Source of the DNA: Tepidisphaeraceae bacterium
GTDB taxonomy: Bacteria > Planctomycetota > Phycisphaerae > Tepidisphaerales > Tepidisphaeraceae
Direction: 5' to 3'
DNA: 64,000 nt
Assembly (NCBI GenBank): GCA_035998445.1
Contig: DASYHQ010000045.1
Location: 1 to 64,000 of the forward strand
Shown here: piece by piece, positions 28,023 to 35,876 of the stretch
Position numbering within the stretch: the first letter of the stretch is position 1
Layout of the letters: every line of letters begins with the position of its first letter
Notes under the pieces: model-generated
The model's input: the letters and a program-made list of their open reading frames with translations, nothing else
Database searches by the model: none
Told to the model about the DNA's origin: nothing
Program-made: the position numbers and the translations under genes

Positions 28023-30908
28023 ATGACTTACCTCCGCGCCACCACCGTCGCCGCCCTGCTCGCATTGGCCGCCAACACCGCGCTTGCCCAGCAGCAACAG
28101 CGGGCCGCCAGTGGGTTGGACGCGCTCGACGAAAGCCGCCTGCAGGCCGAGCTGGCCTCGCGCGGACTCAACTCGCTGCTCGATTATTCGTTCGAACAGT
28201 CGAAGACGCCCGAGACCCAGCGCCAGGGCGTGCGCACGCTGGCTGCGTTGCGGCAGCTGTCGGACCCGAACGCAAATTTGTCTCCCAAGCAACGCGATGA
28301 GGTGATCGCCCAGGTCGTCAAGGGCATCGAGGCGGCGCTGCCGACGTTGCGTGATCCCAAGCTGCTCATGCAGCAGGCCGGCACGCTGATCACCGAGGGG
28401 ATCAACCCCGATTTGAACACGCTGGAGTACTGGGGCGAGAACGCGCGCCTGCAGGCCAGCCTGCGCCCGCTGGCCGAGACGATCCAGAAGATCTACGACA
28501 AGGCCGCCACCGAGGCCGAGGAACTGGCCAACAAGGCCGCCGAGCAGATCACCGGCAACAACCCCGCCGCCGAGAAGCGCTGGACCGAGCTCGACAATCT
28601 GACCACGTTCGCCAAATTCAACAAGTCGATGAGCGCCTACAGCCTGGCACGCGCGATCGACAAGGCCGACCCGAAGCGCAAGACCGTCGCCGACGAGGCG
28701 ATCACCGAACTGCAGCCGTACGATGCACCCGATACCAACGTTCAGCCCGTCGCCCGGTTGCGCATCGCGAAGCTGAACCTCGCCAAGGGCGACTTCGCCG
28801 CCGCCAAGAAGCTGTTCGATTCGATCGAGGCCGAGGCCGCGTCGCTCGAGCCCAAGCCCGGCATCGCCGAGCGCTACGAGGCCAAGTACTTCGGCGCCCA
28901 ATCCCTCATGCTGGCCGGCGACATCCCCGGCGCGCGCAAGGGGCTGGCCGATCTGCAAAGCTGGCAGAAGGCCAATTTGCCCCCCGAGGCCATGCCCGGC
29001 GCCGATGCCGCCGCCCGCATGCTCGACTATCGCATCACGTCACTGGAAGCCGAGAAGGCCAGCGGGAGCGCCAAGGCCAAGGCCAACGACGCCGCCATCG
29101 CCGTGCTCGTGGGGCTGGTGAAGGAGTATCCCGGCTACCGCTCGATCATCTTCGACCAGCTCTTCGAGCGCATTCCCGCCGACGCCGACGTCACCAAGCT
29201 CGACCCGCTTCTGCTGTCGGCCCTCATGCAGCGGGGCCAGACCGAGATGGCCAAGTCGCAGGGAGACGCGCCCGACAAGAAGGCCCTCGAGTCCGCCGCC
29301 AACGCCGCGCGCGAACTGGTCGCCCGCAAGGGCAAGGCCGGCGTGGACGACGCGATGGTGGAAGACGCCGCCATCCGTTTGCCCTACTTCCTGATGAAGC
29401 TCGAGCGCAAGGCCGACGCCGCCGACGCCTTCCTCGCCTACGTGACCGCCTACCCGCAGGGCCAGCACGCCCGCGCCGCCATCGACAACGCCGGTGCGCT
29501 GGTGTTCGACCTGCAGCGCACCGAGCAGACCAACCCCGCGCTGGCGGGCCTCATGGACCGCTTCCTGCCGATCGCGATCGAAAAATTCGATCACAAGGAA
29601 CTGGCCTACATGTACGCCGTTCGCCTGCGCGAGACCGACCAGTACGCCAAGGCCATCACCTACTTCCGCCAGGTGCCCGACTCTGATGCCAACGCCGTGA
29701 AGGCCCGCTACTTTGAAATGCTCTCGCTGAAGCAGCAGCTGGACGCCAACGAGCCCAAGCTGAGCGACGCCGACCGCAAGAAGATCGTCGCCGACATCCA
29801 ACGGCTGGCCGACACCGTCAACAAGTCCGCACCTGCCGCCGTCGCCACCGCCACCCGCGACTCGGAGAAAGCCTTCTACCAGTTCGCCCCCGCCCGCACC
29901 GCCCTGCTGGCGGCCGACCTCGCCAAGCGAGAGTCGAAGGACCCCAACCGCACGCTGCAACTGCTGGGCAACTTCGAGTCGGCCGTCAAAGGCGCGCCCG
30001 GCGAGGACAACCTGCTGGCCGAGGCCCTCTTCCTCCGCGTCGGCTCGTACATGGACCTGGGCCAGACCGACAAAGCCACGCAGAACCTCGTCACGCTATT
30101 GAACACCAAGGGGGGCGAACAGGGCCTGCGCATCGTCTTCGATCTGCTGCAGCGCCTCGACCAGGACTACAACGCCGCCCTCACCGCAGGCGACACCGCC
30201 GCCCAGCGCGCCATCGCCAAGAACCGCGCCGACCTCAGCGGCTACCTCGTCGACTGGGCCGCCAACAACAAAGACCCCAAGATCAAGCAGTTCACCTACA
30301 AGTACCGCGTCTTCGACGCCTCCTCCAAACAGCTCGCCGCCAATTTGAGCGACGATCCCGCCGCCCGCAAGCAAGGCCTGCAGGCCGCCCAAAAGCTGTA
30401 CGAAGGATTGCAGTCCGAGGCCAACGTCGCGCTTTACCGCGCCACGCTGCCCGCCAACGCCACCCCGGCCGACGTCAACTACGGCGACCCGCAGGTGATG
30501 ATGGGCCTGGCCCTTACCCACTACGACCTCGGCAACTACGGCGCCGCCGCCCCGCTGCTCAGCAAGTTGCTGAACGACGGCAAGCTCGGCGCCGCCCGCA
30601 TCACCGTCACCCAGAACGGCGAACAGCAGCGCGTCGACAACGACCAGTTCTGGGAAGCCACCTTCAAACAGCTCGACGGCTTCGCCCGGATGGGCTCTGC
30701 CCCCAACGCCGACGACAAGGCCAAGGCCGGCCTCGAAGCCGCCAAGGGCCAGCTCCGCCGCCTCTACATCCAATACGGCAAATCCGTCGGCGGCAAGCGC
30801 GGGGCCGCCGACTTCGAAGACCTGCGGAAGCGCATCATCCCCGACTACAAGGTGCAGGACCTCGACCCCACCACCCAACCCGCCGGCACGCCGGTGGTGC
30901 AGGGGTAG
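28023..30908 (+). CDS. 961-residue exported helical-repeat (TPR-like) protein
   Basis: A signal peptide (MTYLRATTVAALLALAANTALAQ) is followed by about 930 residues that are Ala/Leu/Lys/Asp-rich and almost entirely helical, with TPR/Sel1-like pairs such as ARLRIAKLNLAKGDFAAAKKLF, LFLRVGSYMDLGQTDKATQNL and GLALTHYDLGNYGAAAPLLSKLL. This suggests a long periplasmic solenoid scaffold. It is the last gene of the same-strand VWA-ExbB-ExbD-ExbD run and probably works with it, although a repeat and a separate promoter-like box lie between them. No enzyme motif seen. The function is unknown. Confidence 0.78.
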   Translation: MTYLRATTVAALLALAANTALAQQQQRAASGLDALDESRLQAELASRGLNSLLDYSFEQSKTPETQRQGVRTLAALRQLSDPNANLSPKQRDEVIAQVVKGIEAALPTLRDPKLLMQQAGTLITEGINPDLNTLEYWGENARLQASLRPLAETIQKIYDKAATEAEELANKAAEQITGNNPAAEKRWTELDNLTTFAKFNKSMSAYSLARAIDKADPKRKTVADEAITELQPYDAPDTNVQPVARLRIAKLNLAKGDFAAAKKLFDSIEAEAASLEPKPGIAERYEAKYFGAQSLMLAGDIPGARKGLADLQSWQKANLPPEAMPGADAAARMLDYRITSLEAEKASGSAKAKANDAAIAVLVGLVKEYPGYRSIIFDQLFERIPADADVTKLDPLLLSALMQRGQTEMAKSQGDAPDKKALESAANAARELVARKGKAGVDDAMVEDAAIRLPYFLMKLERKADAADAFLAYVTAYPQGQHARAAIDNAGALVFDLQRTEQTNPALAGLMDRFLPIAIEKFDHKELAYMYAVRLRETDQYAKAITYFRQVPDSDANAVKARYFEMLSLKQQLDANEPKLSDADRKKIVADIQRLADTVNKSAPAAVATATRDSEKAFYQFAPARTALLAADLAKRESKDPNRTLQLLGNFESAVKGAPGEDNLLAEALFLRVGSYMDLGQTDKATQNLVTLLNTKGGEQGLRIVFDLLQRLDQDYNAALTAGDTAAQRAIAKNRADLSGYLVDWAANNKDPKIKQFTYKYRVFDASSKQLAANLSDDPAARKQGLQAAQKLYEGLQSEANVALYRATLPANATPADVNYGDPQVMMGLALTHYDLGNYGAAAPLLSKLLNDGKLGAARITVTQNGEQQRVDNDQFWEATFKQLDGFARMGSAPNADDKAKAGLEAAKGQLRRLYIQYGKSVGGKRGAADFEDLRKRIIPDYKVQDLDPTTQPAGTPVVQG

Positions 30909-30947
30909 ACGCTGTCCGATCGATCAAGCGCCCCAAGAGAGATGCTT

Positions 30948-30990
30948 GTCATCCCGAACGGGAGCGGTAGCGACCTGAGGGATCTCGATC
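30948..30990. repeat. family A repeat, half copy (copy 4)
   Basis: Only one arm is present (GTCATCCCGAACGGGAG...GAGGGATCTC), 40 nt after the preceding stop codon. Confidence 0.7.
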
Positions 30991-31041
30991 GATCGAAGAC
31001 CACCCGCCGCTTGCCCCGATCACGTTAACGACGTGGGATGC

Positions 31042-31383
31042 GCGCCAAGCCCGCCAAGGCGCCAAGAACGCCAAGCGAAGAAACGCGGGAGCGATAGGGG
31101 GCGGGGCGAGGCTCCGACCGTGGCATGGGCGCCAGTGCCCATGCGTGCGTGGGGTCGGAAAGCTCAATTAGATCGACGCCGCGTGGCCGGCGCAACGGCC
31201 CACAAATCGCGCCTCTCGTTCCAGTCGACATGCATGGGCACTGGCGTCCATGCCACGAGCCGAGCGCCGACCGCAACCCGTTCTTTAGCACCCTCTCAGG
31301 ATGACGACGCGCGAGAATTAATCGGAATCCCTTTTATCCGCTCCTTTTCTTGGCGTTCTTGGCCTCTTGGCGTCCTTGGCGCG
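31042..31383. repeat. family C-like repeat carrying a family B element in its loop
   Basis: A left array of CGCCAAG units (31042-31077) and a right array of CTTGGCG units (31349-31383) are inverted. Between them lies a complete family B element at 31118-31258. I could not define the outer ends. Confidence 0.6.
31118..31258. repeat. family B palindromic element, copy 2
   Basis: The termini match family B (CCGTGGCATGGGCG...CATGCCACG) with terminal hairpins, length about 141 bp. The hairpin loops differ from the other copies but remain complementary between the two ends. Confidence 0.8.
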
Positions 31384-31495
31384 GATCCGAAAACGCGCCC
31401 TGCCTCATGCCCCCGCTTCCTCCCCCAACGCAAACAACCGACCGCCGCGGGACCCTTCCCGCAACGATCGGCCATCGTTCATCCGACCGGATCGG

Positions 31496-32176
31496 CTAAG
31501 CCGCCTGCGCCGTCGTGTTGCTGCCAAACAGGAGCGTGCTCACCGCGGTCGCCGCGGTCCCGCTCGCCTTCACACTATTGAAGAAGAAAGCCGTAAACCA
31601 AACCTTCGTGCCCATCGGGGTTTCGGGCGGAAACGGGACGGTCACGACCATCTTTCCGGTCGACGTGACGAACGTCCAGTCCGCCGGGTTGATCGGGGCA
31701 GAGCTGCCGATGTGCGAGAAAATCGTGATCCCGCTCACCCCGGCCGGCCGGCCGCGGTGCGACGGGTCTTCACCGTGAACGCGCAGCGTCACGACGGTGT
31801 TCTCGACCTTCTCGATGTCGACCGTCGCCTTGCCCGGCACGGGCGCCGGCGTCGGCGGCTTGCGCGGCGACAGCCCTAAATTCACCTTGGCCGATTCCGG
31901 AACCTCCACGTTCGCCTGAATCATGCCGCAGAGGCTCCGCATTCCGACCAGCAAAAGTTCCTTCTTTTCGTTCTTTTCGAGCACGGCGGCCCTGGTGCGC
32001 GTGATCGGATCGTACGCCGTCTGGTACGCCGTCGCGAACGCCGTCTGCAGCGCGACGAACGCGCTGACCTGAACCTGGTCCAACTGGTACAGGCCGGCCG
32101 ACGCCCCGATCTGCGTCGCCACGTTCAACGCCGCCGCCAACAGAGCCGAATCCCGAGTGGGTGGAAACTTCGCCAT
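31496..32176 (-). CDS. conserved-looking protein of unknown function
   Basis: 226 residues from ATG 32176 (AGGA about 10 nt upstream; the longer frame to 32326 has a composition unlike protein). No signal peptide or membrane helix. The N-terminal half is helical (MAKFPPTRDSALLAAALN...); after a Pro-rich hinge (~125-135, SPRKPPTPAPVPGK) the C-terminal half looks like an Fn3-like beta-sandwich, ending with VWFTAFFFNSVKASG. I have the impression of a bacterial family with this layout but cannot name it. Confidence 0.65.
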   Translation of the reverse strand: MAKFPPTRDSALLAAALNVATQIGASAGLYQLDQVQVSAFVALQTAFATAYQTAYDPITRTRAAVLEKNEKKELLLVGMRSLCGMIQANVEVPESAKVNLGLSPRKPPTPAPVPGKATVDIEKVENTVVTLRVHGEDPSHRGRPAGVSGITIFSHIGSSAPINPADWTFVTSTGKMVVTVPFPPETPMGTKVWFTAFFFNSVKASGTAATAVSTLLFGSNTTAQAA

Positions 32177-32463
32177 GACGCCCAATCCTTTTCTCCACGC
32201 GTGGCCCAGCGTCCGCCCCGCACCAGCAGGCTCGCCAACCGCCCCGTCGTAGTGTTCTTCGCCTCCCACCCCGCCCCCGCCATTCGGAGGACGTTTCATG
32301 AGGTGGACACAACAACTATCGATCAACCCCGCGGGAAAACTTCAACAATATTTTTGTACTACGTTTCGTATCTAGAAATCCCTATTATCCAATACCACCA
32401 AAACCGCTATTTTCTCGGTAAAATCGCCCTTTTCCCCCTTTTGCGAATATCCGCCGACCTCAC

Positions 32464-32904
32464 AACCAATTGTCTAAGGTCCGCAACCAATTGGCCGCGC
32501 GCCGCAACCAATTGGCCGCGCGCCGCAACCAATTGGCCGCGCGTCGTAACCAATTGGCCGCGCGCCGCAACCAATTGGCCGCGCGCCGCAACCAATTGGC
32601 CGCGCGTCGTAACCAATTGGCCGCGCGCCGTAACCAATTGGCCGCGCGCCGTAACCAATTGGCCGCGCGCCGTAACCAATTGGTGGAGCCGCGCAATCAA
32701 ATGGCTGCGTGCCGTAACCAATTGACGGAGAACCGCGAGCGATTGGCTGCGCGTTGGAACCGATTGGCAAAGCGTTGCGAGCGATGGGTTGCGGAGCGTT
32801 AGCAGTGGGTCGCGGAACAGAATCGATTGGCTGAGCCCCGCAACCCATTTCGCGCGCCGCATCCGCGACTGGCAAAGGATCGCGAGCAATCGGTGACGAC
32901 CCCG
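32464..32904. repeat. 21-bp minisatellite with graded decay
   Basis: Nine near-identical 21-bp units (AACCAATTGGCCGCGCGYCGY) run from 32485 to 32673. One degenerate unit precedes them and about ten progressively diverged units follow to ~32904. Each unit contains the palindrome CCAATTGG. Because 21 is a multiple of three and the unit lacks stops, several frames on both strands stay open. A more AT-rich stretch (32330-32460) lies just to the left. There are no spacers, so this is not a CRISPR array. Confidence 0.95.
32470..32802 (+). CDS. possible heptad-repeat protein read from the minisatellite
   Basis: In this frame each 21-bp unit encodes NQLAARR, giving a 110-residue protein from TTG 32470 with a Leu every seven residues, as in a coiled coil. 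The differences among the nine close units (C/T at two third positions) are silent in this frame, and the diverged units keep the pattern (NQMAACR, ERLAARW, NRLAKRC). Heptads continue past the stop at 32800. Against it: no good ribosome site, other frames are equally open, including two on the minus strand (32407-32910 and 32474-32875). Treat as uncertain. Confidence 0.25.
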   Translation: MSKVRNQLAARRNQLAARRNQLAARRNQLAARRNQLAARRNQLAARRNQLAARRNQLAARRNQLAARRNQLVEPRNQMAACRNQLTENRERLAARWNRLAKRCERWVAER

Positions 32905-32977
32905 AATCAACCCCCGATGCGCGACCCCGAATCGGCCAGACGCGATGCGATGCGATGCCGATGCCCGCGCGTGCGAC

Positions 32978-34177
32978 TCACTTTCGAAGCGTCTTCAGGA
33001 AGCCGGCGTAGGTCGTCACCACGTCACCGGTCTGCACGACGTCGGCGTCCATCGGAATCGCCGTCCACCCCTCCGCCGGTGCCGGCGTTACCCGGGTTCG
33101 TCGCAGTTCCGTCCAGACCTGGGCGGCGTGCCGATCGTCATCCCGCACCTTCAGGACCGACCGATACGGCGGGCCCGGGTTCCAATACAGGATCTTCTCC
33201 ACACCCGTCTCGCGAAGGTGCCGTTGCTGCTCGTCCCAAAGGAACGACGGCGCCACGTACCCCAGGACGTCGCCGCTATACGACGGCGAGGCGATCCATG
33301 GCACGACCGTACCCTTGTTCCGCGCGCTGCGCGCGACGTTCAGGGTGTCGATGAACCGGTTCCACCGCGGGTCCTTCTTCAACGCCGCATAACGATTGCC
33401 CTCGGGCGCGAGATATAGTTGTGGCGAAGACACGTCGGTCGCGGCCACGTCGTGCAACGCCCAGCCGTTGAGGTCGAACACCGGGAACGACGGCCGGAGG
33501 TCGCCGTAGTTCGTGAACGTCGCGTTGGGGTGAAGATCGGCGAGCGGCGTCACATACGCGCGTCGCAGCCCATCGCGCAGCAAGTGCGACGCGACGACGT
33601 TATAGACTTCGTAGAGCGCTTCCCCGCCGGGCAGTCGCGCGTCGGCGAACAATTCGGGTGACGCCTGTCGAACGACTTCGGGGAACTTCGCGATCGCATC
33701 CCGGTTAGCCTGCAAGCGCTTGAACCATTCGGCGCGATCCGGCTCGGGTATGTGCCATGTCGTCACGCCGGTCTCTTGGTCAAGGAACACCGCCTCCAGC
33801 GTGATGCCAGCGTCACGAACGAGCGTCAGGTACTGACGGAACCACGCCTCCTGGTCCGCCGTGGGCCAACCATGTTTGAACAACGCTGCTGGGTCGGTCC
33901 GCGCGAAGTCAACGCGATCACCGGGCGTGAGGAACAGCACGGGTCGGAGCGAGCCCCGATACAGCAATACCCGATCACCCACCGCCCTTTCACGTAGCAG
34001 GGGGATCGTGCGAAAGGCGGCGTCTTGCGGCGGTTTGTCGTCGGCCACCCACACCATTGGATTGACGTCCGGATCGAACGTCTTCGTCCATGCATGCACG
34101 CGCAGGGGCGGCGCGGCAACGGCCTCGGATGAGAGCATCAAGAGCAACGTTGAACGCAGCAGCTGAGGAATGGTCAT
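32978..34177 (-). CDS. secreted protein of unknown function, possibly glycosidase-like
   Basis: 399 residues. GGAG is 6 nt before ATG 34177. A signal peptide is visible (TIPQLLRSTLLLMLSSEAVAA). The mature part has the alternating pattern of a TIM-barrel: GITLEAVFLDQETG (~120) with acidic residues at a strand end, TNYGDLRPSFPVFDLNGW, DVSSPQLYLAPEG, GTVVPWIASPSYSG and GVEKILYWNPG. This resembles glycoside-hydrolase-like proteins, but I cannot assign a family or catalytic pair. It is divergent from the PEP-CTERM hydrolase gene, so the two may share a control region at 34178-34368. Confidence 0.7.
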   Translation of the reverse strand: MTIPQLLRSTLLLMLSSEAVAAPPLRVHAWTKTFDPDVNPMVWVADDKPPQDAAFRTIPLLRERAVGDRVLLYRGSLRPVLFLTPGDRVDFARTDPAALFKHGWPTADQEAWFRQYLTLVRDAGITLEAVFLDQETGVTTWHIPEPDRAEWFKRLQANRDAIAKFPEVVRQASPELFADARLPGGEALYEVYNVVASHLLRDGLRRAYVTPLADLHPNATFTNYGDLRPSFPVFDLNGWALHDVAATDVSSPQLYLAPEGNRYAALKKDPRWNRFIDTLNVARSARNKGTVVPWIASPSYSGDVLGYVAPSFLWDEQQRHLRETGVEKILYWNPGPPYRSVLKVRDDDRHAAQVWTELRRTRVTPAPAEGWTAIPMDADVVQTGDVVTTYAGFLKTLRK

Positions 34178-34368
34178 TCGTTCTCCGTGGATGATTGCCG
34201 AGGCAACATACCGCGGAAGATGGCGCTGCGCGACGAGGCTTGGCGGACCGAACTGTTAAATGTGCCCTTAGCCATTGTATCAGTTGCTTGCCGATTGCAG
34301 CGCGGGTAAGGTCGAATCGGCGCGTGGGGGGTTCCCACACCGATCCGTTCCAAGTTAAAGGGGCCAAC

Positions 34369-35679
34369 GTGATCCAGACCTGCCCATTCATTGCCATTGC
34401 CGCCGTCGTACTTGCGCCCGCACTTGCCAATGCCGACGTGCTGAATCGCGGCACGCTGCAATGGGCCAAGGCGGCCGAGTCCGGCCGGGCCGACATGCTG
34501 ATTCTCGGCGACAGCGTTGTCCTGTCGGGCGGCGACGGCTGGGATGCCGGCTTCAACACGGCCGCCGGCAAGCGTTACGGCTTGGCCGGATCGGGCCTGA
34601 TGCGGGCCGCCAGCGGTGACGAGGGTGACGGCGTCGCGTTTCACACCGTCAACGGCACCGGCTGGACCGCGGGCCGCGCCGCGATGCCCACGGCTGCCCG
34701 CCCGTATGCATGGGGCGATACCGGGTTCACCGTCGCAACCGGCCCGGCGGCCAACCTGAATCTATCGCTGAGCCCGGGCGGGGGCGGCTTCGACCCGCGG
34801 GCCGCGTACGACTGGACCGTCTACGGCGCTGGCCTCTCCACCGATTCCGCCGTCGGTGCGTACCGCAGGTTCGGCAGCGCACCGTACACGCGCATAGCGA
34901 CCGCGACCCCAACGGCGTTCACTGCCGACGGCAACGGGTTCGGCAAGGCCACGATTTCGTTCGCCTCGAACGCGCTCTCGCCTGCAAGTCAGGAGTTCCG
35001 CTTGGAGGGGGCGACGCAGACGTCCTACCTCTACTCTCGCCTCCATCGACCGAACGCGACCGGCGTCACCGTCACGAGTTGGGGCTACGGCGGCAAGGAC
35101 ACCCGCGATTTCCTCAACGACCAGTACCTCGGCGGGTTCGGCTCTGCTGCGGGCCGGCTAGCCTGGCTTGGGTCGATCGTCGACGGCGGCTCAGGGAAGT
35201 TGAACATCGTCATCGCCGAGGGGTTCAACGACCGCAACGACAACGACCTCAGCGTCGACGGCGTCAATGCCGGCAAGACGCCCGAGGGCTTCGCGGCGAA
35301 CGTGCAGGCGATCATCGCTGCCACGCGCGACGATTGGGCCGCGAAGGGTAAGGACGAGGCCGACCTCTCGTTCACATTGCTCGGCATGTACGAGATCGCG
35401 TCCCACAACGAGCCGTTGCGGCTGTACGCCGCCGAGTTGGAGAAGATCGCGTTGGCCGACCAGCAGATCACGTTTGTCGATCTTTACACAGCGGCCCCAG
35501 GCTACGCGGCGGCGAACTCGATGGGCTATCTGGCCGATGGATTGCACCCGACTCGCGCCGGCGCGCTGGCTTATTCGCAGATCGCGTTCAACGCGATGGT
35601 TCCCGAACCCGCATCGGTTTCGATGCTGGTCGTTGCTGCATCCATGTTGCTTCGTTGTCGTCAACGGCGTCAACGGTAA
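34369..35679 (+). CDS. PEP-CTERM anchored SGNH/GDSL hydrolase
   Basis: 436 residues. GTG 34369 is chosen: AAAGGGG (34357-34363) lies 5 nt upstream and the frame begins with a signal peptide (IQTCPFIAIAAVVLAPALANA). A longer frame from 34195 has no signal peptide. SGNH hydrolase blocks: MLILGDSVVLSG (nucleophile Ser in GDS, ~44-48), EGFNDRNDND (block III, GxND-like) and DGLHPTRAG (block V, catalytic Asp and His). The C-terminus is a PEP-CTERM sorting signal: VPEPAS, a hydrophobic stretch, then an Arg-rich tail CRQRRQR. Exosortase should cleave it at the cell surface. The enzyme may be an esterase or deacetylase acting on the polysaccharide made by the neighbouring genes (inference). Confidence 0.85.
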   Translation: MIQTCPFIAIAAVVLAPALANADVLNRGTLQWAKAAESGRADMLILGDSVVLSGGDGWDAGFNTAAGKRYGLAGSGLMRAASGDEGDGVAFHTVNGTGWTAGRAAMPTAARPYAWGDTGFTVATGPAANLNLSLSPGGGGFDPRAAYDWTVYGAGLSTDSAVGAYRRFGSAPYTRIATATPTAFTADGNGFGKATISFASNALSPASQEFRLEGATQTSYLYSRLHRPNATGVTVTSWGYGGKDTRDFLNDQYLGGFGSAAGRLAWLGSIVDGGSGKLNIVIAEGFNDRNDNDLSVDGVNAGKTPEGFAANVQAIIAATRDDWAAKGKDEADLSFTLLGMYEIASHNEPLRLYAAELEKIALADQQITFVDLYTAAPGYAAANSMGYLADGLHPTRAGALAYSQIAFNAMVPEPASVSMLVVAASMLLRCRQRRQR

Positions 35680-35792
35680 CTTCTCTATCCCCCCCTCTAC
35701 CGCCCGAACGTCGCCGCCTTGCGGTCGATGCCGCCCCGTCTTCGCTTCGTATTGTTGTGTCAGCCGCCGCCTCGTCCCGCGGATGGAGGTCG

Positions 35793-35821
35793 TGGACAAT
35801 CGACGCCCCTGCGAATACAAC
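35793..35821 (+). promoter_or_regulatory. candidate promoter of the flippase gene
   Basis: TGGACA (35793-35798) and TACAAC (35816-35821) are 17 nt apart, about 55 nt before the proposed GTG start. Confidence 0.4.
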
Positions 35822-35876
35822 TGGCCTCTACCCGGGCACCGGGAGACGCCCCGCACCGCCCCGCGAAAACCCACCC

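Noticed and set aside
32330..32700. Iteron-type replication origin
   Set aside because: AT-richer DNA next to 21-bp repeats fits the outline, but there is no Rep gene, DnaA-box cluster or other plasmid feature, so it is mentioned only as an alternative.
32464..32904. CRISPR array
   Set aside because: The units are directly adjacent with no unique spacers, and no cas genes are present.
32407..32910. Minus-strand heptad-repeat genes (32407-32910 and 32474-32875)
   Set aside because: The 21-bp unit lacks stops in several frames, so openness is not evidence of coding; no ribosome site was found. Recorded under the repeat instead.
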